From: Microbacterium caowuchunii
GTDB taxonomy: Bacteria > Actinomycetota > Actinomycetes > Actinomycetales > Microbacteriaceae
Assembly (NCBI RefSeq): GCF_008727755.1
Contig: NZ_CP044231.1
Span: 2,604,001 to 2,668,000, forward strand
Reading direction: 5' to 3'
DNA length: 64,000 nt
The notes beneath the pieces were generated by a model. The model was given only the letters and a program-made list of their open reading frames with translations, was not told the DNA's origin and searched no databases. Each line of letters starts with the position of its first letter. Within the stretch, counting starts at the first letter, position 1. The translations under genes and the position numbers were made by a program. Of this stretch, positions 43,269 to 52,584 are shown one piece after another.

Positions 43269-44660
43269 ATGAGTCGAGGAGCAGGCGGTGTAGTTGGGGC
43301 AGCTGAGCGCGCGCGCAGTCGAGCGCTCGAGGAGAGTAAGCCCCGCCTAGCTATCTACCAGTGGGCCGCCTTTGGGATGATCCTCGCGATCTGGGCGCAC
43401 TTCTGGGTTCCCTCGCTCATCAACGCGGTGCTTATCGGCCGCCAGTACGCGGGCCTGGGCGACGTCGTCGTGAGCCCGCTAGCGGGTCTCGCCGCTAAGG
43501 CACTCCAATACTTGTCAATTGGGCTGATTCTGGTCGCTGCGCTCGACGCAGCTGTGGCGCGCGCGAAAGTCGACCTCGGGCGCATCCTGCTTGCGATCGT
43601 CCCGTGGGCGTCCATCTACGTTGTGGACGTCTTCACGAACGGCGGCGTGCCATGGCAAGCCTGGATGTACCCGCCCGCGATGGCGATACTCAGCATTGCC
43701 AACCTCCCGGCCGAGCGGGTCTACACGCTGATCCGGAACATGACACTGTTCATCGCGGGCCTCAGCCTCATGCTTGCCCTGCTCCCGGGGCAACCCGGAA
43801 TGATGCCGATGAGCTTCCACAGCGGCGGGGAGAAAGCGATTATCGGTTCGTCGATCCTCGCTGGCCCCTATGGGCACTCGAATCAACTTGGCCTCAACAT
43901 GGCCCTGGGTCTGCCCTTCGTAGCGTGGACGACCCGTGGATTCGGGCGCGTGGGGGCAATTGGGCTTGTAGGCCTCGTGCTTCTCTGGTCGGCGTCGCGC
44001 ACATCAATACTCGTTGCGGTCGCGGTGCTAATTATCACCCTGGTTACGCTGTGGGCCCACCGTGCGGCGAGTCGGGTCCTCGTCCTTTGGGCGGCGGTCG
44101 CAGCCTTTGTGGCGATGGTTGCGCTGCCTCTGATCAACGACGACCCGACAGCCTTCACGCAGCGCGGCATGATCTGGCAGCAAGGCCTAATCTCCTTCAT
44201 GGAGTCGCCGCTGACTGGGACCGCCGCGAACGCCTTTATGGAGGCGTCTGATCTGTCCCTTCGGATCGGGGACATCATCAACACTGGTCACAACGTGTTC
44301 GTGACAGTTGCCACGATCGGTGGCCTCATCGGCATCGTCGGGTTCGTGGTCGCGCTCCTTACAATGCTCACATCAGGTGCACGCCGCTACGCGTACGATG
44401 CGGTCCCGTTGCTCGTGCTGATGACGATTCTGCTGTTGTCGGTAATCGAGGACCCTCTGCGCGCGTTGATCCTGGCGCCCGCGAGCGCGATCATCTGGCC
44501 GATCATATCGATCCTCTTCCGGCGCCCAGACCCCGTAGGACAGTTCTCGCCTGATGCCCTCTCGCGCCGCGCGACTCTCACCAAGACAGAGAAGGTCGGA
44601 TTCACCCTGATCTGCCTCGTCGCGGGGGTGGCGCTCGCCGCGATGGCGATGCAGGGCTAA
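43269..44660 (+). CDS. Wzy-like polysaccharide polymerase / O-antigen ligase family
   Basis: The 463-residue integral membrane protein has about 11 to 12 spans and a large external loop. The O-antigen ligase/polymerase pattern is visible: GPYGHSNQLGLNMALGLPF, then LLWSASRTSILVAVAVLII, then RGMIWQQGLISFMESPLTGTAANAF and the HNVFVTVATIGGLIG motif, in which the histidine precedes the last helices. It probably joins repeat units on the outer membrane face. GGGGAGGA lies 10 nt before ATG 43269. It restarts the polysaccharide locus after the IS-damaged region. Confidence 0.88.
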   Translation: MSRGAGGVVGAAERARSRALEESKPRLAIYQWAAFGMILAIWAHFWVPSLINAVLIGRQYAGLGDVVVSPLAGLAAKALQYLSIGLILVAALDAAVARAKVDLGRILLAIVPWASIYVVDVFTNGGVPWQAWMYPPAMAILSIANLPAERVYTLIRNMTLFIAGLSLMLALLPGQPGMMPMSFHSGGEKAIIGSSILAGPYGHSNQLGLNMALGLPFVAWTTRGFGRVGAIGLVGLVLLWSASRTSILVAVAVLIITLVTLWAHRAASRVLVLWAAVAAFVAMVALPLINDDPTAFTQRGMIWQQGLISFMESPLTGTAANAFMEASDLSLRIGDIINTGHNVFVTVATIGGLIGIVGFVVALLTMLTSGARRYAYDAVPLLVLMTILLLSVIEDPLRALILAPASAIIWPIISILFRRPDPVGQFSPDALSRRATLTKTEKVGFTLICLVAGVALAAMAMQG

Positions 44661-44701
44661 GATCCCCAAGCGCGAAAATCGCAGCGCCGAGTCGCCGCAC
44701 C

Positions 44702-44944
44702 GTGGGCCTCAGGCTGGTAAATGTGTCGTTCGCGGGCCCCGAAAGTCGTCTTGCTTGGATGGATGCGCTACGTGGGGCGATGATCCTGCTCGTTGTCGTC
44801 TTCCACGCGGCAGGCCGAATCCAGCGCTATCAGCCCTACGCTCTCTTTTCGGCGGGAATGGATCTATTCAAGTCACCGGCAGGAAAGTCTGCCCGAAGTG
44901 TGGGGGCACTTGCGTCGGTGCCGGCTGGGGAGTGTTCATTTTGA
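44702..44944 (+). pseudogene. Truncated acyltransferase-3 gene (N-terminus only)
   Basis: From GTG 44702 the product reads SRLAWMDALRGAMILLVVVFHAAG, the first helix of the acyltransferase-3 family, in which the RxxxxDxLRG motif is diagnostic. Similarity ends near position 44876, and the frame then runs into unrelated sequence and stops at 44944, after 80 codons instead of about 350. It is a decayed gene, possibly superseded by the acyltransferase encoded on the opposite strand at 45231. Confidence 0.7.
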
Positions 44945-45230
44945 TGGTGACAACCTGCACCGGGCGCACTTTCGTCATACCCATCATGCTTCCCTCCGGC
45001 GTCGCGGCTCAAAACGGCGGCCGATCGGGACGTGAGCAGCGCAGGTCGGCGGTGATGCGGCACTTGTCCGACAGCGTTTTGGCAAGGCCGTAGGGCTAGA
45101 AGGACTCGCCGGATGGAAGACCGTCATCGATGTGCTTCTGTCGACTCGCGCAGTGAACTGTATCCCCAGGTAACGCCCGTGAACCTAACGTCCGGAGTGC
45201 TGAACATTTCCGTGCAGGCACGCGGGGCTG
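44945..45230. other. Unexplained stretch between two acyltransferase loci
   Basis: No gene is supported. A short plus-strand open frame (44755-45093, shifted) contains a CPKCGGTC pair of cysteines like a zinc ribbon, but it has no start site or recognisable family. It is probably scrambled or decayed DNA from the same rearrangement that cut the upstream gene. Confidence 0.4.
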
Positions 45231-46325
45231 TCATGGTTGGTTGACGCTGGATGCGTGGCGCGGGAGCTTCCCGGCGTAGGGCAGCTTCCGCGCTGCTTTC
45301 GTAATGGGCTTCTCTATCCACAGGTAGATCAGCGCGCTACCAACGAGTGCAGCCATGATCGAGCCCAGCACGGAGAGCCAACCGACTCTCACCCCGATGA
45401 TGGCAAGCACCGCGGGCACCAGCGGGGCGATCAGCGGGTGGAATAGATAGAGAGAGTACGAGGCGTCACCGAAGAACAGAACCGGGCGCGGGATGCTGTG
45501 ACCGACCCAGCGTTCGGCCGCCACAGCGGCGAGGACAATCGCTGCGACAACCACGGTGCGGAACCACGCGTTGCGCGACCAGTCGCCATGGCCGATCACG
45601 GCCAGTGCGACTCCGACAGCCGCGAGCCCGGCAAGCATCTGCGGGATGTATCGCCGGAGGGTAGGGCTTGTGGCGACCTTTGCGATGGTCATCCCAATCA
45701 CGAAGTACAGCACCACCTTGTCGAAGTAGAACGCCCAGATCGGCCAGACGCCGTCTCCGCGTATGAGGTGGCCTGCTGCGGCCAGCACCATAATTGCGCT
45801 GGCGAACATGTATGGGTTCGCGCGGACCAGAAGTCCTATCGCGAACACGGCATAGAAGAACATCTCGAAGGTGAGCGTCCACCCGACGCCAAGCACGGGT
45901 TCGCCCTTGCCCGCCTCGTTCAGCGTGGGCAGGAAGAGGTACGAAAACAGGACATGCTGAGGGTTCAACGCGCTGTTTATAGCGACACCGGGCAGGACTA
46001 GTAGGGTAGCCATCTTCGCCGTCGTGGCTATCCAGTACATCGGTACGATGCGGGTTACGCGGCGCATCGCGAAGTACTTCCAGCCGCCGCGGATTTTCTG
46101 GAACGGCGATGCGGTGATCATCATCACGAATCCCGAGATCACAAAAAAGATGTCGACGCCGACTGTGCCGCCCTTCCAGACGAAGAAGCTCGGGTCGAGC
46201 CTGTCTGCGACGTAGTAGGTCGAGTGAGTGATCACCACCAGCAGTGCTGCGACGAACCGCAGGGCCTGGATGCTGTCATACCGGTGCACGCTCGGTGCCG
46301 AATCAATCGGTTCCCCCGCCACCAT
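45231..46325 (-). CDS. Acyltransferase-3 family membrane protein
   Basis: The 364-residue protein has about ten membrane spans and the family signatures: SIQALRFVAALLVVITHSTYY with the active-site His after helix 1, VGVDIFFVISGFVM, the RRVTRIVPMYWI arginine motif, GWTLTFEMFFYA and SYSLYLFHPLI. Such enzymes O-acetylate sugars of surface polysaccharides at the membrane. It runs opposite to the rest of the locus, just beyond a truncated homologue. No clear ribosome site precedes ATG 46325. Confidence 0.9.
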   Translation of the reverse strand: MVAGEPIDSAPSVHRYDSIQALRFVAALLVVITHSTYYVADRLDPSFFVWKGGTVGVDIFFVISGFVMMITASPFQKIRGGWKYFAMRRVTRIVPMYWIATTAKMATLLVLPGVAINSALNPQHVLFSYLFLPTLNEAGKGEPVLGVGWTLTFEMFFYAVFAIGLLVRANPYMFASAIMVLAAAGHLIRGDGVWPIWAFYFDKVVLYFVIGMTIAKVATSPTLRRYIPQMLAGLAAVGVALAVIGHGDWSRNAWFRTVVVAAIVLAAVAAERWVGHSIPRPVLFFGDASYSLYLFHPLIAPLVPAVLAIIGVRVGWLSVLGSIMAALVGSALIYLWIEKPITKAARKLPYAGKLPRHASSVNQP

Positions 46326-46876
46326 CGGAGGGTAGCATTCGGCCGACGTTGCACCTTGTCGGGCGTGGGTCCAGAACTACCCAAACCCTCAGCAGTCCCC
46401 AGTTACCTTGGGGCGCAATGACCATGGCTTGGGGCGATAGGTTGAGCACCACCATGGTGGTTAACCCTTAGTTCGGCGCAGGCCAGCATCACGGGCGGGG
46501 GAAGTTGAACGGAGAAACCCGCGCTGTGCTCGATCAGCAGCGAGCGACCCGTCGAGAATTCTCAGCCGTTACTCAAGCAGGTCACGGCGGACACGGTCGT
46601 GCGTGGCGCGTCGTTCCCGGAGCTTTGAAGGCGGCGGGCTCTCCACCTCGGCCCGGCAACGGCGGGTGTACGAACTCGGCGCGGTCCCTCCCGACCTCCG
46701 TCACGAGGGCGAACTTGGGCGCTTTCTGCGGCCTGAGCCCACCAAAGGAGGGGTGCGATGGCGTCGATAATGCCGGCGCGTCGGTGGGGTCGGCCGCTTC
46801 CTCCGGCCCTGGAGGTCCCGACGCGAGGGGACCGAGTGCCGGCCAGCCGCGGGGGGACAGTGCAGGCTACGCGCCG
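46326..46876. other. Long intergenic region at the island's right border
   Basis: No gene is supported, although one plus-strand frame is open from TTG 46505. Its predicted product is low-complexity and unlike a protein. The region contains a perfect 14-bp palindrome ACCACCATGGTGGT (46448-46461). It probably includes the acyltransferase promoter and the leader of the HTH protein gene. Confidence 0.5.
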
Positions 46877-47200
46877 ATGCCTGTGAGCGGGAGCATCCCG
46901 GTGTCCGGCGCCTCGGCCGGGGGTGCCATGAAGCGGGCGGGCCGCCCTGCGCGTCGCCCGGTGCGCTCACTGCGGGATCTACGGACGATGCTGGCAGACC
47001 GCGAGTTCGCGTCGATGCAGGACTTCGCCGTCGCTGCGGTGTTGGAGGCGGGGTATCCCGTCTCGGCGATTGCGCGTCTGTTCCGTGTGCCGTCCTGGCG
47101 CTTGGAAGAGTGGCTCCAGGCGGCCATCGCCGATCTCGACCATCCCGCCGCCCCCGCCGCTCGGCGCGACGAGGCTCCGGGGACGCGTGCGGCGCGGTAG
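46877..47200 (+). CDS. Small basic protein with predicted helix-turn-helix
   Basis: The 107-residue product starts at ATG 46877 (ATG 46928, giving 90 residues, is an alternative). A basic region MKRAGRPARRPVRSLRDLR precedes AVLEAGYPVSAIARLFRVPSWRLEEWLQAA, which looks like a helix-turn-helix of the resolvase/transposase-adaptor kind. No family is recognised. It lies 126 bp upstream of the HNH/DUF222 gene, but no coupling is visible. It could be a small DNA-binding regulator. Confidence 0.5.
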   Translation: MPVSGSIPVSGASAGGAMKRAGRPARRPVRSLRDLRTMLADREFASMQDFAVAAVLEAGYPVSAIARLFRVPSWRLEEWLQAAIADLDHPAAPAARRDEAPGTRAAR

Positions 47201-47326
47201 CGACGCGCGCTCCGTCTTGTCCTCCACAGGTGGCGTGTTTACGACTTATCCACGGGTTTGAAACATCCCCTGATCTGGGGCTTCATCGGGCCGGGGAATG
47301 TCGGTGGCCCTGGCCAGAATGGGGGT

Positions 47327-48733
47327 ATGACGACATCGAGGCTCCCCTTCGGCACGAGCGACGCTGACGCCGCCGTGCTGGCCGGGTTGGTGTCGACATC
47401 GCGGCAGGTGTTGGCGCAGAAGAACGCCGGTGATGCGGGCGAGGTCCGGTTCCTCGCCGACGCGGGAGCGTTCGCGCTGCGCCAAGCCGGGAAGAACTCC
47501 GTGCAGGCGAAGGAGATGGCGTTACGGTCCGTCGCGGCGGAGATCGCGGCGGCGTGGAACGACTCCGACCGGTCCGTGCTCTCCCGGATGAACCGGGCGA
47601 TGACCCTCATCGACCACTACCCCGACACGTTCACCGCGTACGAGCAGGGCCGGATCCTCCGCCGGCACGTGGATCTGGTCGTGGAATGCGGCGCCCCGTT
47701 GGATGCGGAGGCGCGCGGGTTGTTGGATGCGGCCGCGGTCGTGCAGTGCGAACAGAACTCCCCCAACCGGGCGAGACCCCTGCTGCAGATGCTCGCGGAA
47801 TCCCTGCAGCCCCGCACGCTCACCGATCGGCACCAGGACGCGAGGGAACACCGCCGCGTCCGCGTGCTGCCGCTCGAAGACGGGATGGCGGAACTGATCG
47901 TCACGCTCCCGGCCACGCTGGCACACGCGATCCTGGACCGGCTCACCCGGCAGGCCACCGCGGTGAAGGACGTCCGGGAACGCGCACGGGTGGCGGTCAC
48001 GGCGCAGGAGGGTCTGCTCGGGGTGGATGACGAGCCGTCACCCGCGGAGGTCCTCGCGTCGGATGAGCGGACCACCGATCAGATCCGTGCCGACCTGCTC
48101 GCCGACATGCTCCTCACCACCACCCCCGGAACCGACCCGCACCTCGATGGTGACGGAGCGGGCGGACTCGGCGCGATCCGGGCAGTCGTGCAGGTCACCG
48201 TCCCCGTCCTCACCCTCCTCGGCGCGGGCGACGAACCGGCCGACCTCGCCGGAATGTCCCCCGTCGACGGGGCCACCGCCCGGAAACTCGCCGGGAACAG
48301 CGCGGGGCTGGACCGGATCCTGACCCATCCGATCACCGGGGCCGTGCTCGCCACCGACCGGTACCAGCCCATCGCCGACCTGAAACGATTCCTGCGCGGC
48401 AGAGACCACCGCTGCCGATTCCCCGGCTGCCGCATGCCCGCCATCCGCTCCGACGTCGACCACACCCGGGATTATGCCCACGGCGGACCCACCGACGCCG
48501 GCAACCTCGCCCACCTCTGCCGCGGACACCACACCCTCAAACACGCCACACCCTGGCGGGTCAGGCAACTGGCCGCCGGGATCCTGGAATGGACCTCCCC
48601 CGCCGGACACACCTACACCGACCACCCACCCGGACCCGCACTCCCCGGCGCCACCGCGGCATCCCTCGTCGGCACAGGCACCGGCAGACCGTCGGTCACC
48701 TTCACCCCCGACGGAGAACCACCACCCTTCTGA
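47327..48733 (+). CDS. DUF222 and HNH endonuclease domain protein (13E12-like)
   Basis: This 468-residue protein has a helical DUF222 domain (about 1-320) and a C-terminal HNH domain: CRFPGC forms the first zinc knuckle, followed by DVDHTRDYAHGGPTDAGNLAHLCRGHH-type residues with the catalytic His in DVDH and the Asn in AGNL. Proteins of this type are abundant and multicopy in Microbacteriaceae and Mycobacterium (13E12 repeat family). Their role (mobile nuclease, defence or selfish element) is unsettled. ATG 47327 is preceded by AATGGGGGT. The final 350 bp are exceptionally C-rich in third positions. Confidence 0.88.
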   Translation: MTTSRLPFGTSDADAAVLAGLVSTSRQVLAQKNAGDAGEVRFLADAGAFALRQAGKNSVQAKEMALRSVAAEIAAAWNDSDRSVLSRMNRAMTLIDHYPDTFTAYEQGRILRRHVDLVVECGAPLDAEARGLLDAAAVVQCEQNSPNRARPLLQMLAESLQPRTLTDRHQDAREHRRVRVLPLEDGMAELIVTLPATLAHAILDRLTRQATAVKDVRERARVAVTAQEGLLGVDDEPSPAEVLASDERTTDQIRADLLADMLLTTTPGTDPHLDGDGAGGLGAIRAVVQVTVPVLTLLGAGDEPADLAGMSPVDGATARKLAGNSAGLDRILTHPITGAVLATDRYQPIADLKRFLRGRDHRCRFPGCRMPAIRSDVDHTRDYAHGGPTDAGNLAHLCRGHHTLKHATPWRVRQLAAGILEWTSPAGHTYTDHPPGPALPGATAASLVGTGTGRPSVTFTPDGEPPPF

Positions 48734-48906
48734 GCAGTCAGGCGGCCCGCCGCACTTCTGAACACCGCATCACGTCGGGCTTCCTGTCTCATTGGTTGGT
48801 ACGCAGGCCCGCCTGCGCTCGCCGCAGCCAATACACTCACAATCACGAACGCCCGCCTCCGCCCCGAAGCGGAGAATGGCGGGGCACCTGTGGGGGACGA
48901 CTACCG

Positions 48907-51597
48907 ATGCGCACGAACTCGGCTGTGGACACCGGCGAACTCATCGTGAGGGAGCGACTACTCCGGCGATTCTGGGACGCAGAGGAAAACCTCACCCCCT
49001 TCGTGCTGCTCGTCTCTCCCGCCGGCTCCGGAAAGAGCACCCTGGCAGCTCAACTGATCGACTCGCCCTCGGTGGTCGGCACCCGCGTATACGTGACACA
49101 TGCATCTGCGCGGCCCGACCGCTCGCTCTGGCGCACGCTCGCCGACGCCCTCGCGCAGAGGGAGGCCGCGCCACCGGTCCTCCACGAAGCAGACGCCCGC
49201 GAGCACGTGCGCCAGTTCGTCGGCGCGATGACGGAACCGACACTGCTCGTGATCGACGACTACCATCACGTCAGCAGCGTCGAGAACGACCGCGCCCTCC
49301 TGGAACTGAGTGGAACCAGCCCTCATCTCCGCCTCTGCGTGCTCGCGCGATCCGTGCACATCCTCGACGGCCCGCTCTACCGGCACCGTGTCCGCGTCAT
49401 CACCCGGGAAGACCTCGCCTTCACGCCCGCTGAAGCGCGCGACCTCGCCGCACAGTGGGGCGTCGACGTTTCACCGGCCCTGACCGACGCGCTCGCTCAG
49501 GCCGGCGGATGGGCCATCGCCGTCACCGCCCTCCTCCGCTCCGCGCAGTCATCCGAGAGCTCCCCCGATCTGCGCGAGGGGAATGACGACCCGAGCCCAC
49601 GACATTCGTCCACCCCCCACCCCGCGCTCCAGCGCCTCGCCGTCGACATCCTCGACGTCCTCGGCCAGCTCGACCCCGCCGCCCGGGGGCTCGTGCTCGC
49701 CGCATCCCTCGTCGACGGGCTCACCCTGAAGCACGCAGAAGAGGTCCTCGGAAGGCCGGCGGTCGCAACGCTGATGCACGTGAGAACGCTGCGAGAACTC
49801 GGGGTGATCACCGCGGTCGGGTCCACGCCCACCGAGACCTTCCATGTGCACCCGGCCGTGCGTGCCACCGTCGCCGCACAAGCCACCCGCGAAATCAGCT
49901 CGTCGAAGCGGCGGGCACTGGTGCTCCGCGCGACCCGGGACAGAGAACGCGGCACACCGCTCGACGCCTTCCGGGCATATCTTCGCTTCTCGTACCTGCC
50001 TGAGGCCGAGCGGGTCCTCGCAGCCAACTTCACCCTGATCACCGACCACCGTGCCACCTGCCTGGCCGCGCTCGATCCCCTGACGGACGACGATCTGTCC
50101 ACGCACCCCACTCTTGCGGCAGCGCGGTTCTTCCTCGAGTTCGAACTCGCCACCGTCTCACCCAAACGCCTGTGGCACACATCACAGTTGTCCTACCGTG
50201 GCGCGCAGCGCCGACTCGAGATGAACCCGGACCCGGACGACCCGCTGTACCTCGCGCACCGCGCGCAGGTCATGGTGGGCGAGCGCGTGCGGGGCGACGC
50301 CCCCGCCGCCCTCGCCATCGCGAAAGAGATCGAGGCCCGGCTGAGCTCTCCCGCGGGACTCGTGGACGGCGATCCCGACGACGTTCCCTCCCACGGCCCG
50401 TACACCGACCCGGCCCTCCTCGCCGAGATCGCCTTCACCGCCTTCATGGGCGGAGACGCCGGCCTTGCCCGCCGCGCATGGCAGAAGCTGGCCACCCTGG
50501 TGGAACTCAGTCCCGGCTCTGAAGCGTCCGCATCCCGTGCCGGGATGACCCGCAGCACGGTGCGGCACGGCCCCTGGCTGCACGTGGCACTGAGCGGACT
50601 CGCTCTGGTCGAATCGAACGAAGGGGACTTCAGACAAGGCGCGGAGCTCCTCGCCCGATCCGATGACATACGTGAGGCACACGGTCCGGGCCCGGCCCTC
50701 GGATGGGTGAACGCAGAGGTCGTCCGCGCTCACCACGCCTATGAGTTCCGGCGACCTGACCTGCTCGCGCAGGCGGTCGCACGCATCTCCCCCTGGTACG
50801 ACCGGATCGAGCAATGGCCGATGGTGATCATGGCCGAGGCCGAGAGCGTGCGTTACCAGCGCGGACCGGACTGGGCCCTGCCTCATCTGCGCGCGGCGGT
50901 GACTCAGGTCGAACGCGAGCGGCACGGCGTGGGCGTGTGGGGCGGTTACCTCGCCCTGTACCAGGCGATGCTCAACACGACGTCGGGGAACTTCGCGACG
51001 TCGAAGAGCATGATCGATTCCCTTCCGGCGAAGAACTCGTTCGTGCAGATCGAGCAGGCACGCCTCGCGCTGTTCCGTAGCGACGACGTGCGGGCGCTGC
51101 TGACCATCCAACGTCTGGGAACGGCCGCCCTGAACCTGCGGCAGCGGATCGATGCCCTGCTGATCGGAGCGGTGGCGGCATGGGGATGCGGACGCACCCA
51201 GGAGGCGTTCGTGTCGCTCCGCGATGCCGGTGAGCTCATCGAGCGGTGCGAGTTGTCGATGATGCTGCGGTCCGTCCCCTTCGACCCGCTCGTCGAGATC
51301 GCGGCGGCCGCGCGCGACGCCGGCGTCTGCGATATCACCACCCTGATCGACAGCGTCCCCGAGGCGGCGCGCTGCGTGCGGCGCGAAAGCCTCACGCACA
51401 TGGAGCAACGTGCGCTCGAGTCGATGGCCACCCACCCCGCGCTGGCGGATGCGGCGCTCGCCCTCGACATCGCCCCTGCGACCGTGAAGCGCCACCGGCT
51501 GGCCGTGTATCGCAAGCTCCGGGTCGGTAGCCGCGAGGAGGCGATCTTGCAGGCCACGCGGATGGGGCTGCTGCCCGGCCACGGCAACTCGGGCTGA
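48907..51597 (+). CDS. Large ATP-binding LuxR-family (MalT/STAND-type) regulator
   Basis: This 896-residue protein has an N-terminal NTPase with Walker A SPAGSGKST and Walker B LLVIDDYHH, and a long helical-repeat middle. The C-terminal LuxR HTH is LTHMEQRALESMATHPALADAALALDIAPATVKRHRLAVYRKLRV. The HTH is slightly atypical: LTxxExxVL and the usual VxxHxxxIYxKLxV are both recognisable. Such proteins are signal-switched activators. ATG 48907 lies 10 nt after GGGGGA. It converges on the pilus operon 53 bp away and is a candidate regulator of it, though that is inference from position. Confidence 0.85.
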   Translation: MRTNSAVDTGELIVRERLLRRFWDAEENLTPFVLLVSPAGSGKSTLAAQLIDSPSVVGTRVYVTHASARPDRSLWRTLADALAQREAAPPVLHEADAREHVRQFVGAMTEPTLLVIDDYHHVSSVENDRALLELSGTSPHLRLCVLARSVHILDGPLYRHRVRVITREDLAFTPAEARDLAAQWGVDVSPALTDALAQAGGWAIAVTALLRSAQSSESSPDLREGNDDPSPRHSSTPHPALQRLAVDILDVLGQLDPAARGLVLAASLVDGLTLKHAEEVLGRPAVATLMHVRTLRELGVITAVGSTPTETFHVHPAVRATVAAQATREISSSKRRALVLRATRDRERGTPLDAFRAYLRFSYLPEAERVLAANFTLITDHRATCLAALDPLTDDDLSTHPTLAAARFFLEFELATVSPKRLWHTSQLSYRGAQRRLEMNPDPDDPLYLAHRAQVMVGERVRGDAPAALAIAKEIEARLSSPAGLVDGDPDDVPSHGPYTDPALLAEIAFTAFMGGDAGLARRAWQKLATLVELSPGSEASASRAGMTRSTVRHGPWLHVALSGLALVESNEGDFRQGAELLARSDDIREAHGPGPALGWVNAEVVRAHHAYEFRRPDLLAQAVARISPWYDRIEQWPMVIMAEAESVRYQRGPDWALPHLRAAVTQVERERHGVGVWGGYLALYQAMLNTTSGNFATSKSMIDSLPAKNSFVQIEQARLALFRSDDVRALLTIQRLGTAALNLRQRIDALLIGAVAAWGCGRTQEAFVSLRDAGELIERCELSMMLRSVPFDPLVEIAAAARDAGVCDITTLIDSVPEAARCVRRESLTHMEQRALESMATHPALADAALALDIAPATVKRHRLAVYRKLRVGSREEAILQATRMGLLPGHGNSG

Positions 51598-51650
51598 GCA
51601 GCGTCGCTCGGTCGGCGCGGGTGGGATCGCCACGACGACGGGCCCGGCTG

Positions 51651-52580
51651 TCATCGTTCCCCCCGTCGTGAAACGAGCCGCGCGTCGGCATAGCCCTGTC
51701 GCCAGACGTACCCGGTCACCACCGTCATCCCCGCGATGAGGTACACACTCCACCACGGGAATCCCGGGATGGTCGGGTCGCTCCCCACCGCCACGACATC
51801 CTCCGGCGGGGTGGGCAGCACCCGCTCCCCGGTGACGACGATGCGGTGCGAGTTGATCCCGAGCGGTGTGCAGGTCACGAGGGTGACGAGGTCCCGCCCG
51901 GGTTCAGCGCGCAGCGTGCCGGTGTCGGCGGGGTCGATGACCTCCTTCGTGCGCACCTCGTAAGTCAGCACCTCACCGAACACCTCCACGGTGAACCGAT
52001 CGCCCACGTCCACGCCATCGAGGTCGGTGAACATGGTCGCGTTCGCGAGGCCGCGGTGAGCAGTGAGCACCGCGTGGGTCCCGCTTCCACCGACGGGCAG
52101 GTGCGAGCCCTCGAGGTGGCCCACGCCTTTCAACAGCACCTCATCGCTGGTGCCGTGGTAGATCGGCAGGTCGACGTCGATCTGCGGGATCCGCACCCGC
52201 GCCATCAGTCCCGCATCCGACGCCGTGAGCGTCCGGGAGTACTCCAGTGCGTCGTCGCTCGAGGTCCCGTCACCGACCGGGACGTTCGCGTTCGAGCCGA
52301 GCACGACGCCGGCGCTCAGGGCATCGTTGTAGGCATGCGCAGCGGCGAGCTGCTCCTCGGCAGTCGGGGTGACCCGTTCGAGGGAGCGCTCATAGTTGCG
52401 GAGGATCTGCGACTGGTTGTATTGCGACCACCAGGACGCGGTCATGGGATACAGACCCGCCCCGAGACCGGCGAGCGCGAAGAGCGCGACCGTGAGGGTC
52501 AGCACGCTCGGCCGCCACCGCCGGCCTCGCCCGCGCGAGCGGCGCGAGCGAGACCGACGCGTCTCGAGTTCTACGGTCAC
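51651..52580 (-). CDS. Class C (pilin-polymerising) sortase
   Basis: The 309-residue protein has an N-terminal membrane helix at about 26-46, the sortase barrel and a C-terminal membrane helix (WWSVYLIAGMTVVTGYVW), the two-helix layout of class C sortases. Catalytic His175 is in LTAHRGL, Cys237 in LVTCTPLGINSHR and Arg246 follows. It would link LPXTG pilins into a shaft. The DPF/DPW lid normally found upstream of the core is not obvious. It starts 4 bp after the adhesin gene's stop and is the last gene of the pilus operon. Confidence 0.93.
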   Translation of the reverse strand: MTVELETRRSRSRRSRGRGRRWRPSVLTLTVALFALAGLGAGLYPMTASWWSQYNQSQILRNYERSLERVTPTAEEQLAAAHAYNDALSAGVVLGSNANVPVGDGTSSDDALEYSRTLTASDAGLMARVRIPQIDVDLPIYHGTSDEVLLKGVGHLEGSHLPVGGSGTHAVLTAHRGLANATMFTDLDGVDVGDRFTVEVFGEVLTYEVRTKEVIDPADTGTLRAEPGRDLVTLVTCTPLGINSHRIVVTGERVLPTPPEDVVAVGSDPTIPGFPWWSVYLIAGMTVVTGYVWRQGYADARLVSRRGER

Positions 52581-52584
52581 CGGA

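Noticed and set aside
46505..46876. N-terminal extension of the small HTH protein
   Set aside because: The translated sequence is low-complexity with no protein-like pattern and the TTG start has a poor ribosome site.
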